Of a stretch of DNA of 64,000 nucleotides, positions 27,535 to 36,051 are shown piece by piece. Every line of letters begins with the position of its first letter. The first letter of the stretch is position 1. The DNA lies in contig NZ_CP159483.1 in NCBI RefSeq assembly GCF_042140245.1, forward strand, positions 372,001-436,000, read 5' to 3'. Source of the stretch: MH13 sp042140245 (GTDB lineage: Bacteria > Pseudomonadota > Alphaproteobacteria > Rhizobiales > MH13). The translations under genes and the position numbers were made by a program. The notes beneath the pieces are model-generated. The model searched no databases, was not told the origin of the DNA, and was given only the letters and a program-made list of their open reading frames with translations.

Positions 27535-27869
27535 GCAATACACCCCAAACCCAGGCGTCGAACACCCAAGCCATGCCGAGCGAGCCGCCCACCATTGCGG
27601 TGGCGCTTCGCTATGATGAGGATGGGACCGCGCCCATTGTGGTTGCTTCAGGCAAAGGGTCTTTGGCCGAACGGATCATCAGCGCTGCGCAAGAGGCCGG
27701 CGTCGCTATTGATGAAAACCCCATGCTCGCCAGTGCGTTAGAGAATGCGCCGCTGGATGAACCGATCCCTGAAGAGCTTTATCAAGCTGTCGCTGAAGTG
27801 ATCAGTTGGGTGCTCCACGCCCGGCGGAACCATACCGCATCATCTTCTGGTGCGGCGGGAGCGAGCTGA
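27531..27869 (+). CDS. FlhB C-terminal-like (FhlB/YlqH-type) protein
   Basis: 112-residue soluble protein corresponding to the cytoplasmic C-terminal domain of FlhB/YscU export-switch proteins without the membrane part: IAVALRYDEDGTAPIVVASGKGSLAERIISAAQEAGVAIDENP aligns with the region around and after the FlhB autocleavage site (quoted here as one stretch for position; key words are ALRYD, ASGKG and ENP). The NPTH cleavage motif itself is replaced by SGKG, so self-cleavage is not expected. The pair with the FliK-like gene recalls Bacillus YlqG/YlqH. It couples to both neighbours by ATGA and TGATG overlaps. Confidence 0.75.
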   Translation: MSNTPQTQASNTQAMPSEPPTIAVALRYDEDGTAPIVVASGKGSLAERIISAAQEAGVAIDENPMLASALENAPLDEPIPEELYQAVAEVISWVLHARRNHTASSSGAAGAS

Positions 27870-28426
27870 TGACAAGCGCTCTGGCGAAAGCACCCCATCG
27901 CAGTGAAAATTTTGTGGCGCTCGCGCAACAATCCCACAAAGAGTGGCTGCAAGGCGCAGATCATCCCCCTCTGGCGCCGCCAAGGGGTATGGCCATGCCG
28001 CCCAAATCACGCCATGGTCCGGCCATGATTGACATTCGATACATGACGCGCGCGGTGGCGCTTGTGATGATAACCATGCTTGTTGCGGCAAGCACGGTGA
28101 TCCCGTCATTGTCGTATGCCCAAAAATACGCAGATCATTTGGCCCAGTATGGCGGGTATGATGCACGGGTTGCAGCTATCAGCGGGTTCGCATCGCTCTA
28201 TGTCAGCCCTGAAGCGCCGATGTTGCCTGTTGTGCTGGCAGTGCCAAGTGACGTGGAGACGACAGCTGTGCTGCCAAGCTCCTGCGCCATGGACAAGACT
28301 GTGCTGCCCAGTGTTGCGAGCAACACACCACCTTGCGGCCACATCATTGGATTCCTCATCTCTCAGACTTCACCTGTCGGCCTGGACCAGCCCGCTCTGC
28401 GTGGCCCGCCGCGAGCGATGGCCTGA
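27869..28426 (+). CDS. Hypothetical membrane/exported protein
   Basis: Not recognised. The frame starts with ATG 27869 overlapping the stop of the FlhB-like gene (TGATG), suggesting coupled translation and 185 residues. A hydrophobic segment RAVALVMITMLVAASTVIPSLSYA at about residues 58-82 could be a membrane anchor, or a signal peptide if translation begins at ATG 28025. The rest has no identifiable domain and contains three cysteines. Coding status is less certain than for its neighbours. Confidence 0.45.
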   Translation: MTSALAKAPHRSENFVALAQQSHKEWLQGADHPPLAPPRGMAMPPKSRHGPAMIDIRYMTRAVALVMITMLVAASTVIPSLSYAQKYADHLAQYGGYDARVAAISGFASLYVSPEAPMLPVVLAVPSDVETTAVLPSSCAMDKTVLPSVASNTPPCGHIIGFLISQTSPVGLDQPALRGPPRAMA

Positions 28427-28483
28427 CGCCAAAGCATTTCCTTTCCTCTTTGAATAATCCAAACCACTTCGGAGAAACCTCCA

Positions 28484-29104
28484 ATGATTTCACGTCGTTC
28501 TTTGCTGCTTGGTGCCGCCGGTACAGCAGCGGTCGCTTCCACCGCCAAAGCCGATAGCGCCATTGACGCGTTCTTGGACTCAGTTGGTCTTGACCCAACC
28601 ACAGCTGCCCAGCAGGGCTTCCGCATCGACCGCCAGTGGCTCCCACAGGATGTGTCCTACTCGGGCCGTGAGCGCCCGGGCACAATCGTTATCGATGTCG
28701 CTTCTCGCTATCTCTACCACGTGCAAGAAGGTGGCACCGCGCGCCGTTATGGCATTGGCGTTGGCCGTGATGGCTTCCGTTGGGCTGGTGCCGCTGTTGT
28801 TGGCCGCAAAGCTGAATGGCCAACGTGGACCCCGCCTGCTGCTATGATCCGTCGTCAGCCAGAGCTGCGCGAATGGGCTGGTGGCATGCCTGGTGGCGTT
28901 GACAATCCGCTCGGCGCCCGCGCGCTTTACCTCTATCGCGGTGGCCGCGACACGCTCTATCGCATCCATGGCACAAACGCGCCTTGGACCATTGGTCAGG
29001 CCATGTCATCGGGCTGCATCCGCATGGTCAACGAACATGTGGAAGAGCTTTATGAGCGCGTGCGCGTTGGCTCACGGGTGATTGTGCGTCAGGTTTCTGC
29101 CTAA
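28484..29104 (+). CDS. L,D-transpeptidase (YkuD family), exported
   Basis: Makes 3-3 peptidoglycan crosslinks or attaches proteins to the wall in the periplasm. The 206-residue precursor has a Tat-like signal (ISRRSLLLGAAGTAAVAST, cleavage near AKA-DS) and a YkuD domain with the catalytic histidine His162 in YRIHGTN and nucleophile Cys178 in SSGCIRMVN. The spacing and the conserved NPLGARALY match the group of alphaproteobacterial LdtD-like single-domain enzymes. A second paralogue lies 6 kb away on the other strand. A strong terminator follows. Confidence 0.92.
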   Translation: MISRRSLLLGAAGTAAVASTAKADSAIDAFLDSVGLDPTTAAQQGFRIDRQWLPQDVSYSGRERPGTIVIDVASRYLYHVQEGGTARRYGIGVGRDGFRWAGAAVVGRKAEWPTWTPPAAMIRRQPELREWAGGMPGGVDNPLGARALYLYRGGRDTLYRIHGTNAPWTIGQAMSSGCIRMVNEHVEELYERVRVGSRVIVRQVSA

Positions 29105-29129
29105 CACTCATATTGCCTCCATTTTGAAG

Positions 29130-29163
29130 CGCCCGGTGATCACATGATCGCCGGGCGTTTTTT
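29130..29163 (+). terminator. Rho-independent terminator after the L,D-transpeptidase gene
   Basis: A 13-bp stem (CGCCCGGTGATCA against TGATCGCCGGGCG, one G-U pair) with a two-base loop CA and six Ts after it. Confidence 0.88.
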
Positions 29164-29223
29164 ATGTGTCGTCGGCGCTGAAGATGTTGACAGGCAAAGC
29201 CCTCGCTGGTGACCCTTTATCCC

Positions 29224-29850
29224 ATGGAAAGTGGCGAACAGGATTGGACCAACTTGGGCTCTAATGCCTCAGATGATGACGCTCTGGAATCAGGCGATGA
29301 TGGGTCGATGCGTGACGCAAAACGCGCCAAACGCCGCCTGCCACGCAAGATGACGGAGAAACGGCTTCACAACATCGCGCTGGCCTATCTTGATCGCTAT
29401 GAAGCCAGTGAAGCTGGCTTTCGCGCTGTTTTGGAGCGCCGTGTCTACAAAGCAGCCCGTGCGCACAAAGAGGACCCTTCAGCGTTCCAACCGATGGTGG
29501 ATGCCGAGGTAGAAAAGGCCGTCTCCGCTGGATTCATCAACAACAAACGCTTTGCAGAGAACCAAGTCTATCAGCAGCGTGGACGCGGGGCATCGGCCCG
29601 GGCCATCCAGGCGCGTTTGAAGGCCAAAGGCGTGGCCGATGATTTGATCGACCATGCCCTGGAAAGCGATGAACGCGACGATCATGCAGCGGCTTGGCGC
29701 TATGCGCGACGGCGGCGACTTGGGCCCTATCGCAGCAAAGGCCGAGCAGAGAAACGTGAGCGCGATATGGCTGCTCTTTGCCGGGCAGGCTTTGGCTTTT
29801 CGCTGGCTGCAAAAGTGATTGACGGCAGTCTTGAAGACGAGCCCTGCTGA
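29224..29850 (+). CDS. recX: RecX-family regulatory protein
   Basis: Modulator of RecA filaments, about 208 residues. An acidic N-terminus leads into the RecX three-helix repeats: RLHNIALAYLDRYEASEAGFRAVLERR, then EVEKAVSAGFINNKRFAENQVYQQRGRGASARAIQARL. Both are characteristic (the second includes the N(D/N)xxFA pattern). It is a little longer than E. coli RecX (166) because of the acidic N-terminal part. ATG 29224 is preferred over GTG 29209. Its stop overlaps the start of the next gene (TGATG), so the two are translated together. No recA is in the window. Confidence 0.9.
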   Translation: MESGEQDWTNLGSNASDDDALESGDDGSMRDAKRAKRRLPRKMTEKRLHNIALAYLDRYEASEAGFRAVLERRVYKAARAHKEDPSAFQPMVDAEVEKAVSAGFINNKRFAENQVYQQRGRGASARAIQARLKAKGVADDLIDHALESDERDDHAAAWRYARRRRLGPYRSKGRAEKRERDMAALCRAGFGFSLAAKVIDGSLEDEPC

Positions 29851-31385
29851 TGCGTGAGCTTTTAACGCCAGCCCAAATGGGTGCCTGCGATGCCTTCACG
29901 ATCAATCATGGCACGCCTGGCATCGATCTGATGGAACGTGCTGGCCAAGCTGTGGCGGATGTTGCCAAGGCAATGACGCCTAAAAACGGCAGGGTCCTTG
30001 TGCTAGCAGGCCCTGGCAAGAATGGCGGCGATGGGTATGTTGCCGCGCGTTTGCTTGCCTCAGCTGGCTACGATGTACGCGTTGCCGCGCTCGGCGATAC
30101 AAGGAAGCTGGAAGGGGATGCCAAATGGGCGTTTGATGGCTGGAATGGAGATGTCTTGCCAGCAACCGAGTTGGATACATCCGAGTTCGCCGCCTACGGC
30201 CTCATTCTTGACGCTCTGTTCGGCGCCGGGCTGACGCGTGGCCTTGATGGTGCGGCGGCGGCGCTCGTTCAGGCGGTCAATCACGCTGAAAAGCCCGTTC
30301 TGGCTGTTGATCTACCTAGCGGCCTTGATGGGCGAAAGGGTCAAGCCCTTGGCCCCGCAGTCCAGGCCACCTCCACCGTCACCTTCCACCGTCTGAAACC
30401 GGGCCACCTGCTCTATCCCGGTCGCGCGCTGTGTGGTGCGATCCGTGTGGCGGACATCGGAATTCATCATGATGCAATCAGCGCGGCGGGGTTCACTGCT
30501 CAGCTTACCGGTGCCTATCTGACAGAACACCTGTTCGACCTGTCGGCAGACGCTCACAAGTATGCACGGGGTCATGTGTTGGTGATTGGCGGCCCGCCAG
30601 AAAAAGCAGGCGCAGGTTTCTTGTCCGCTAGTGTTGCCCTCCGTGCAGGTACCGGCCTGGTGACGCTCGCTTTGCCGCCGGAGACGATGGCAGGTAGTGT
30701 TGGGCAATATCCGGCCCTAATGCGCGCGCGCTGTGCTGATGCCAGAGATTTGGCACGACTGCTCCGTGATGATCGTTTGACTGCCTGTGCTCTTGGGCCT
30801 GGCCTCACGCCCAATGAAGCAACGCGGCAGATGGTCTACGCGGCCTTGGATTCAAAAACGGCTCTCGTTCTCGATGCCGGTGCGATTACCGCGTTTGCGG
30901 GCATGGTCACCCCTTTGTTTGAGCGCATCATGGCGCGTTCGGCGCCGACCGTGCTCACCCCGCATTCCGGTGAGTTCAAACGGCTCTTTGGAGACAGCGA
31001 AACGAATCTCTCCAAAATTGAGAGAGCCCAAAAGGCTGCCCGCGGCAGCGGAGCGATCTTGGTACTCAAGGGCGCCGACACAGTGATCGCCCACCCCAAT
31101 GGCCGCGCCGATTGCACCTATGTGAACGCAAATGCGCCGCCCTGGCTTGCAACCGCCGGATCGGGTGATGTCTTGGCAGGCATTGTTGCTGGACTGCTGG
31201 CGCAACCTGATACAGCGCATAACGACCCCCAGCACCAAACAGCCACCGTTGCGCTTGGTGTTTGGCTGCACGGAGAAGCAGGCCAACCAAGTGGCCCTGC
31301 GCTTGTTGCAACTGATCTGGAAGCTGCGTTGCAGACCGTTTTACAACGCGTGTCGCCATCACAGTTCATTGCGGTCCAAGGCTGA
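29850..31385 (+). CDS. nnr: Bifunctional NAD(P)H-hydrate repair enzyme (epimerase and dehydratase)
   Basis: Repairs hydrated NADH and NADPH. The N-terminal half (about residues 1-215) is the NnrE/AIBP epimerase with GPGKNGGDGYVAARLL and the catalytic Asp region VDLPSGLDG; the C-terminal half (about 225-505) is the ADP-dependent NnrD dehydratase of the ribokinase fold with LTPHSGEFKRLFG, VLKGADTVI and ATAGSGDVLAGIVAGLL. The 511-residue length matches fused enzymes such as E. coli YjeF/Nnr. It is cytosolic and translationally coupled to recX. Function is well supported by family knowledge. Confidence 0.94.
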   Translation: MRELLTPAQMGACDAFTINHGTPGIDLMERAGQAVADVAKAMTPKNGRVLVLAGPGKNGGDGYVAARLLASAGYDVRVAALGDTRKLEGDAKWAFDGWNGDVLPATELDTSEFAAYGLILDALFGAGLTRGLDGAAAALVQAVNHAEKPVLAVDLPSGLDGRKGQALGPAVQATSTVTFHRLKPGHLLYPGRALCGAIRVADIGIHHDAISAAGFTAQLTGAYLTEHLFDLSADAHKYARGHVLVIGGPPEKAGAGFLSASVALRAGTGLVTLALPPETMAGSVGQYPALMRARCADARDLARLLRDDRLTACALGPGLTPNEATRQMVYAALDSKTALVLDAGAITAFAGMVTPLFERIMARSAPTVLTPHSGEFKRLFGDSETNLSKIERAQKAARGSGAILVLKGADTVIAHPNGRADCTYVNANAPPWLATAGSGDVLAGIVAGLLAQPDTAHNDPQHQTATVALGVWLHGEAGQPSGPALVATDLEAALQTVLQRVSPSQFIAVQG

Positions 31386-31534
31386 TTGGCCAAACAGGTT
31401 TACTATACACGTTCACTAAACCGGCTAACCTTGCTGCTTAAGCTTACCACAAGCTTCTGATTTTCATGAGAATTCCCGCGTGTTTACGGTTTGTTAAGGA
31501 CGGATAGCCGTCTGCGCAAACCAAGGGAAACGTC

Positions 31535-31870
31535 ATGAAAACTCTTCTCCGCAAAACCCGCCTGCTCGGCCTCGCACTGGCCATGGCCCTTGCCGTTCAA
31601 CCGCTCGCTTCGGTGATGACAGCCAGCGATGCGCACGCGGTTCGATATGACTCCTCTCCGATGATGGCCCCCGTTATTACAGGCGGTGGCGGTGGCTCGT
31701 CGGCAGGAGGTTGGATCGTTGGCGGCATCTTTGTTTCCGTGGCCTCTATCATTGCTTGTGCCATGATTGTTGGCTCCGAAGAGGGCCGTGAGATGACCCT
31801 GGAAGAAGCTCTGCTTTCCGGTGCCATTCCTTTGGGTTGCCTCTTCCGCGAACATCTCGCAGGTGAATAG
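31535..31870 (+). CDS. Small exported/membrane protein (tandem paralogue 1)
   Basis: Not recognised. 111 residues with a signal peptide (about residues 1-36, LGLALAMALAVQPLASVMTA, cleavage near AHA), a flexible Gly-Ser stretch (ITGGGGGSSAGG), one membrane helix (WIVGGIFVSVASIIACAMIV) and an acidic C-terminal part EEGREMTLEEALLSGAIPLGCLF. The helix-to-tail block is almost identical to that of the next gene. The C-terminal tail probably faces the cytosol if the signal is cleaved. Confidence 0.72.
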   Translation: MKTLLRKTRLLGLALAMALAVQPLASVMTASDAHAVRYDSSPMMAPVITGGGGGSSAGGWIVGGIFVSVASIIACAMIVGSEEGREMTLEEALLSGAIPLGCLFREHLAGE

Positions 31871-31890
31871 CTGACCCTTACGATAATAAG

Positions 31891-31917
31891 AGCTCGATCG
31901 GTTCCTCCGGTCGAGCT
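31891..31917. repeat. Hairpin between the tandem small-protein genes
   Basis: Arms AGCTCGATCGG and CCGGTCGAGCT with a five-base loop, 20 bp after the first gene. No T-run follows, so it is at best a weak terminator or an mRNA-stabilising stem. Confidence 0.55.
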
Positions 31918-31998
31918 TCCGCAAACGCTACCTATGATTGCATCACCAGTGCATTTGTGTTTCGTTAACGAAGTGCGGGCTGAGTTATGGGGTGTGCT

Positions 31999-32322
31999 AT
32001 GAAAATTTCCAAGAGACTTGGTGTCCTGGCTGCGTCTGCCACGTTGCTTTTAGCCAGTCACTCGTTGACCGCTACATCAAGTCAAGCAGGCGACATGGTC
32101 ATGGGTCCTACCGTTACCAGCGTTGTCGGCGGCGGCGGCTCTTCATCTGGTGGCTGGATCGTTGGTGGCCTGGTCATATCCGTTGCCTCCATTATCGCTT
32201 GCGCAATGATTGTCGGTGCTGAAGAAGGTCGCGAGATGACACTTGAAGAGGCGTTGCTTTCTGGTGCCATTCCTTTGGGATGCTTGTTGCGCGAGGAGTT
32301 TGGCATCGATCCGACGCCCTAA
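31999..32322 (+). CDS. Small exported/membrane protein (tandem paralogue 2)
   Basis: Tandem paralogue of the preceding gene, about 107 residues from ATG 31999 (ATG 31987 is an alternative). It shares the signal-peptide, Gly/Ser spacer (GGGGSSSGG) and membrane helix plan, and the tail EEGREMTLEEALLSGAIPLGCLL is nearly identical to paralogue 1, so the tail is the constrained part. Only the N-terminal signal regions diverge freely. No known domain is recognised. Confidence 0.72.
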   Translation: MKISKRLGVLAASATLLLASHSLTATSSQAGDMVMGPTVTSVVGGGGSSSGGWIVGGLVISVASIIACAMIVGAEEGREMTLEEALLSGAIPLGCLLREEFGIDPTP

Positions 32323-33778
32323 GCCGCCACTGCCTGACAAATTAAAGCAACGGAAAGGCCTGACGAGGCGCCAGGCGTCCGCTGCCGCCCTTTCGGTGGC
32401 TGTTGCTCCAATGACACCTGGCATCATTCGGTCAGCGATGGCCAGACCTACTCAAGGCGTCACTTTTGTTGAGGCAAACAGTGGCGAAGCAGAACGTCTG
32501 GCGTTTCAATACAATCTTACTTACAGCCAGCCGCCAAGGCTGCGGGCTGTTTGCGAAACCAGCGATGCAGTTGCACACACCCTGCGCTGGGCACGCGAAA
32601 CCAACACGTCCTTTGCGATCCGCAGCGGCGGTCATTGCTATGGCGGTACCAGTAGCCACCCCGACCTGGTGATTGATCTGCGCGAACTGAACGCGGTTTC
32701 GGTGGATGCCACATCGCGCATAGCCACCGCCCAGTCGGGCACCAAACTCAATGCGCTTTATCGTGCGGGCTTTCCTCATGCACTGACTCCAGCGGCAGGC
32801 TGGTGTGGCGATGTGGGTGTAGGCGGCCACGTTCTGGGCGGCGGCCTGGGGTATCTGGCACGCGCCAATGGACTTCTTTGCGATCACCTCAAGTCGCTGA
32901 CTCTCATCGATGCGCAAGGAGAGGCGCGAAGATGCTCCTCACAAGAGAACCCAGACCTTTACTGGGCGAGCCGTGGTGGAGGTGGTGGTTTTGGTATCGC
33001 TACCGAGTTCAACATAGTCTTGCAGCCTGTCGAAGACATGCATGCGCTTCGCTTGTTTGGTGGCATTGAGCCCTCAGACATGCCAGCTTTTGTCGAACGC
33101 TGGATGAGGTGGAGTGGAAACGCACCGCGTGCAACATCGAGCCAACTAGCGGTTGCAACTATGACCGATGGCCGACTTTTTGCGCGCGTGACAGGGCTTT
33201 CCAGCGAACCGCGCGACACAGTGTTTAGGGCCTTGCGCGGTGTTAGCGGGGGACTTCTACCCGTTGACGAGCAAACGCTTATCTCCGGTTCATTCGAACG
33301 CGTGATGGAAGATGCTGTTCTTTCCATACCCCATTTCTACCTGCATTCAGCATCGCACACAGCGGTTTGGAACAACGCCCTCTCGGCCACTGATCTCTCA
33401 CCGATACTTGAGGCAATTGTTGCTTCAAGAAGAGAGACAGGATCGGTGAGTCTTCTGATCGAAGCGATGGGTGGTGCGCTTGCTGATACGCCCAGCGATG
33501 CAACCGCATTCCCGCACCGTGATGGAGCTTTCCTGGCGACAGCCAGCTACGGTACGATGAGCCAAGAGTTGTTGGAAGCTGCACGGCCTGACCTTGATGA
33601 TGTCGGCCAAAAGCTCTGGCAGCACGCGGTCGCGAAAGGCTACGCGAACTACCGGGACCGATCGCTTGAAGACTTTGAAAATGCCTATTGGGGAGAGAAT
33701 GTCACCCGGCTGCGTGCCATCAAGCGGCGCTTTGACCCCGACGGCCTCTTTACCGGGGTCCAAACCATCACCTGCTAG
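32243..33778 (+). CDS. FAD-binding oxidoreductase, berberine-bridge (BBE) type, start uncertain
   Basis: Flavin oxidoreductase of the BBE/PCMH family. The PCMH domain carries His131 in RSGGHCYGG and Cys188 in WCGDVGVGGHVLGGGLG; both positions match the His and Cys that hold FAD bicovalently in this family (numbering from 32243). The C-terminal BBE signature YANYRDRSLEDFENAYWGENVTRL is present. A twin-arginine-like stretch LTRRQASAAALSVAVAP suggests Tat export of a folded flavoprotein. The start is unclear: ATG 32243 lies 80 bp inside the preceding gene, and GTG 32396 and ATG 32411 are alternatives that would lose the signal. The substrate (sugar, alcohol or alkaloid-like) is not readable. Confidence 0.82.
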   Translation: MKRRCFLVPFLWDACCARSLASIRRPKPPLPDKLKQRKGLTRRQASAAALSVAVAPMTPGIIRSAMARPTQGVTFVEANSGEAERLAFQYNLTYSQPPRLRAVCETSDAVAHTLRWARETNTSFAIRSGGHCYGGTSSHPDLVIDLRELNAVSVDATSRIATAQSGTKLNALYRAGFPHALTPAAGWCGDVGVGGHVLGGGLGYLARANGLLCDHLKSLTLIDAQGEARRCSSQENPDLYWASRGGGGGFGIATEFNIVLQPVEDMHALRLFGGIEPSDMPAFVERWMRWSGNAPRATSSQLAVATMTDGRLFARVTGLSSEPRDTVFRALRGVSGGLLPVDEQTLISGSFERVMEDAVLSIPHFYLHSASHTAVWNNALSATDLSPILEAIVASRRETGSVSLLIEAMGGALADTPSDATAFPHRDGAFLATASYGTMSQELLEAARPDLDDVGQKLWQHAVAKGYANYRDRSLEDFENAYWGENVTRLRAIKRRFDPDGLFTGVQTITC

Positions 33779-34335
33779 GCGGGGCGCAGCTCAAAAAGCA
33801 CTGTGCCAATCGGCAGGCCGAAGCGGGTCACAACCGCTTCGTTGATGACCACACCGTCAGCACGGCGATAGATGACATCGGCAAAGCCAAGGCGGGTTGT
33901 TTCACCACGACTTTCCACGTCAGCCACGTAGGTCAGGCGTACCTCATCGCCGGTCTCCACTACGCTGGCGGTTCCCACCGTGTCTTCTCGCACGCCGGTC
34001 CAACCGTCGGATCCGGTGCGCGCAAACACCCAGGTGAGCCTGTCTGTCTCGCCATCATCGAAGGAGAAGTCTTCAACAACCGTCAGCGTTTCCACGCCAC
34101 CGCGTCGTCGTACAGTGCCTTGCAAGCGCGCGTCAAAGCCGCGCTCAATACCTGCAATCGGCACAGAGAACAGACCGCGCCCAACCGTACGCCCTTGAAA
34201 CGCATCCACCAGACTGATCGAGCGAACCTCGCCTTGTGGGGACGGCGGAACCGTGGCGCAACCCGCCACGACCAGTGGCGTAGCAAGCAGCAAGGATCGT
34301 CGTGTCAGCCCTGTTGGAATGGTCGATGCGCCCAC
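33775..34335 (-). CDS. DUF3833-family lipoprotein
   Basis: 186 residues. The signal LTRRSLLLATPLVVAGCA ends in a lipobox, so the mature protein starts at Cys26 and is membrane-anchored. The rest (VDAFQGRTVGRGLFSVPIAG..., SFDDGETDRLTWVFARTG) follows the DUF3833 pattern of strands forming a lipocalin-like fold, by memory of the family. Function unknown. Its stop codon overlaps the end of the flavoenzyme gene by four bases (convergent), and its start abuts the end of the next minus-strand gene. Confidence 0.78.
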   Translation of the reverse strand: MGASTIPTGLTRRSLLLATPLVVAGCATVPPSPQGEVRSISLVDAFQGRTVGRGLFSVPIAGIERGFDARLQGTVRRRGGVETLTVVEDFSFDDGETDRLTWVFARTGSDGWTGVREDTVGTASVVETGDEVRLTYVADVESRGETTRLGFADVIYRRADGVVINEAVVTRFGLPIGTVLFELRPA

Positions 34336-34715
34336 TAGAGGGCGCTACCGATACGAGCGGTGCCGGTTTCACCATTGTCGCGCACCCAGTTGAGCGTATT
34401 CGCACCGGTGCGGGTAAGATCAAAACACATGGGCGATCCATTGTACCAGTTCTCGAACTGTTGGCAGAGACGGTTGCCATCAATCCACCAACGACCGGCA
34501 TCTTGCGGCTGAACCCAGCGGCCCAAACCAAGCGCTTCACCATCGCCATCAACGCGGCCACTGGAGCGATAGTTTAGCGGGAACTCACCTCCAAAGGGCG
34601 TGGCCAAATAGATGGTTTTGCCAATGATCTCAGAGCGGATATCGCTCGCTGAGAAGGACGAGGCTTGAGCGGGCAGCGCCAGCAAAGCAGCACAGAGAAC
34701 AAGAAAAAAGCGCAT
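34335..34715 (-). CDS. Exported hypothetical protein
   Basis: Not recognised. 126 residues from ATG 34715 with a signal peptide (RFFLVLCAALLALPAQASS) and a small mostly beta mature domain containing two cysteines (NRLCQQF and SPMCFDL) and a tryptophan-rich GRWVQPQDAGRWWIDGN. Proteins with an ~100-residue domain of this kind occur in Hyphomicrobiales as uncharacterised exported proteins. It lies immediately upstream of the DUF3833 gene on the same strand, so the two probably form an operon. Upstream codons to 34769 are out of keeping with the signal peptide. Confidence 0.65.
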   Translation of the reverse strand: MRFFLVLCAALLALPAQASSFSASDIRSEIIGKTIYLATPFGGEFPLNYRSSGRVDGDGEALGLGRWVQPQDAGRWWIDGNRLCQQFENWYNGSPMCFDLTRTGANTLNWVRDNGETGTARIGSAL

Positions 34716-34883
34716 AAGGTTCACCAAGGTTTGGGAGGCAGATACCGAGCATACGGACCAACCTCCCATCGGTTCATTCCCTTACGTGGCAATGACGAGA
34801 CCATTTCACGTCAACAGTGTGGCAAGGCGCGCGTGATCGGAGCATGGAGCCCAAGACTGAGGGTGTGCTCTGACCGCGAGAAA

Positions 34884-35600
34884 CTAGGTGACCAGGATCG
34901 CTGAACCGCTTGCCACGCGCCCATAGAGGTGGATGACATCCTGATTGAGCAGGCGCACACATCCTGAAGACACCGCCTTGCCGATAGACCAAACTTCATT
35001 GGTCCCGTGCAGACGGTAAAGCGTGTCGCGATTGCCTTCAAAAATGTAAAGGGCACGGGCACCGAGCGGGTTTTCAGGGCCTGGATCCATGCCGCCATTG
35101 GCGATGGAAAAGGGTTCCAGTTCTGGCTGACGCGCCACCATCTCATCAGGTGGCGTCCAGCGTGGCCAGGGCCGTTTCCAGGCGATGCGCGCACGGCCAG
35201 ACCACTCAAAGCCAGCACGGCCGAGGCCAACGCCGTAGCGCATGGCTTTGCCGTTCTCCATCACATGGTAGAGGTAAAAACTGTTCGTATCGACCACAAC
35301 GGTGCCGACATTTTCGCTGGTGGGGTAATCCACCATGCGGCGTAAATACTGTTCTGGCACCTGGGTCAGGTCGACTGCCGGAACAGGGAACTGCTCCTGA
35401 GGCAGAGCGGCATACATCGAAAGGTAGGGGCTAGGACGCACCTCGGCATTCGGGACCAGCTGGCCCTGCGGCACTTGCGTGGTCATGCAGCCGGAAACGG
35501 CTAAACCCGACAGGGTGGCTGCGCCTGCCAGAAACTGGCGGCGGGTCGGGCGTTTGATCTGTGATGCCAAGCGATCAGCTTGGTGGGTGGGGGCAGTCAT
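34884..35600 (-). CDS. L,D-transpeptidase (YkuD family), lipoprotein-like
   Basis: 238 residues. Signal region KRPTRRQFLAGAATLSGLAVSGC combines a twin-arginine motif with a lipobox (lipidated Cys38). The YkuD domain has His198 in YRLHGTN and nucleophile Cys214 in SSGCVRLLN. It is a clear paralogue of the transpeptidase at 28.5 kb, sharing ENPLGARALYI-type sequence, but with a longer N-terminal part and predicted membrane attachment. ATG 35600 follows GGAGA; the upstream frame to 35783 is rejected. Acts on peptidoglycan in the periplasm. Confidence 0.9.
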   Translation of the reverse strand: MTAPTHQADRLASQIKRPTRRQFLAGAATLSGLAVSGCMTTQVPQGQLVPNAEVRPSPYLSMYAALPQEQFPVPAVDLTQVPEQYLRRMVDYPTSENVGTVVVDTNSFYLYHVMENGKAMRYGVGLGRAGFEWSGRARIAWKRPWPRWTPPDEMVARQPELEPFSIANGGMDPGPENPLGARALYIFEGNRDTLYRLHGTNEVWSIGKAVSSGCVRLLNQDVIHLYGRVASGSAILVT

Positions 35601-35697
35601 GGAAAGTCTCCAGCGGTACTCAAATCGTGCAACAGGTCCGCAATCCATCAACGCCGCAAGGGCATGTTGGTTCATCGGACAGAAAGATGGCAGCGAT

Positions 35698-36051
35698 TTA
35701 GAGGCGCGGCGGCGGTAGCTGAAGCGCTTCAGCAAGCGCCAGAAGAATGCTGGCGTCATTGGTGTTGGAGGCTGTGCCTGCAAGCCCCGTTGTTCCGGCA
35801 GCTGTCGGGATCAGCCAACTGCAATCGGCAGAACTGCAAGGACCGGAGGGTGCGGCAGGCGATGCGCTCGCGGTACGCTTTGGTGTGGATTCCAGCAGCG
35901 CAATGGCTTCGCTCTCGGTCCATTCTGCTGCCGAGACTGTGTGCTCAGACAGCATCGGCGTTGATGCATCAATGCTCTTGGCAAGCGCAATGCCTCCGCC
36001 GCTGAAGGCAGAGATCAAAACAACACAGCAAAGGGCAATCACGGTTCGCAT
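35698..36051 (-). CDS. Small exported hypothetical protein
   Basis: About 117 residues from ATG 36051 with a signal peptide (RTVIALCCVVLISAFSGGGIALA) and a low-complexity Ala/Ser/Thr/Pro mature part with one CSSADC cysteine pair. No family recognised. An opposite-strand frame covers the same bases, but the signal peptide favours this strand. Upstream lies the phased heptamer array near the island boundary. Confidence 0.45.
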   Translation of the reverse strand: MRTVIALCCVVLISAFSGGGIALAKSIDASTPMLSEHTVSAAEWTESEAIALLESTPKRTASASPAAPSGPCSSADCSWLIPTAAGTTGLAGTASNTNDASILLALAEALQLPPPRL

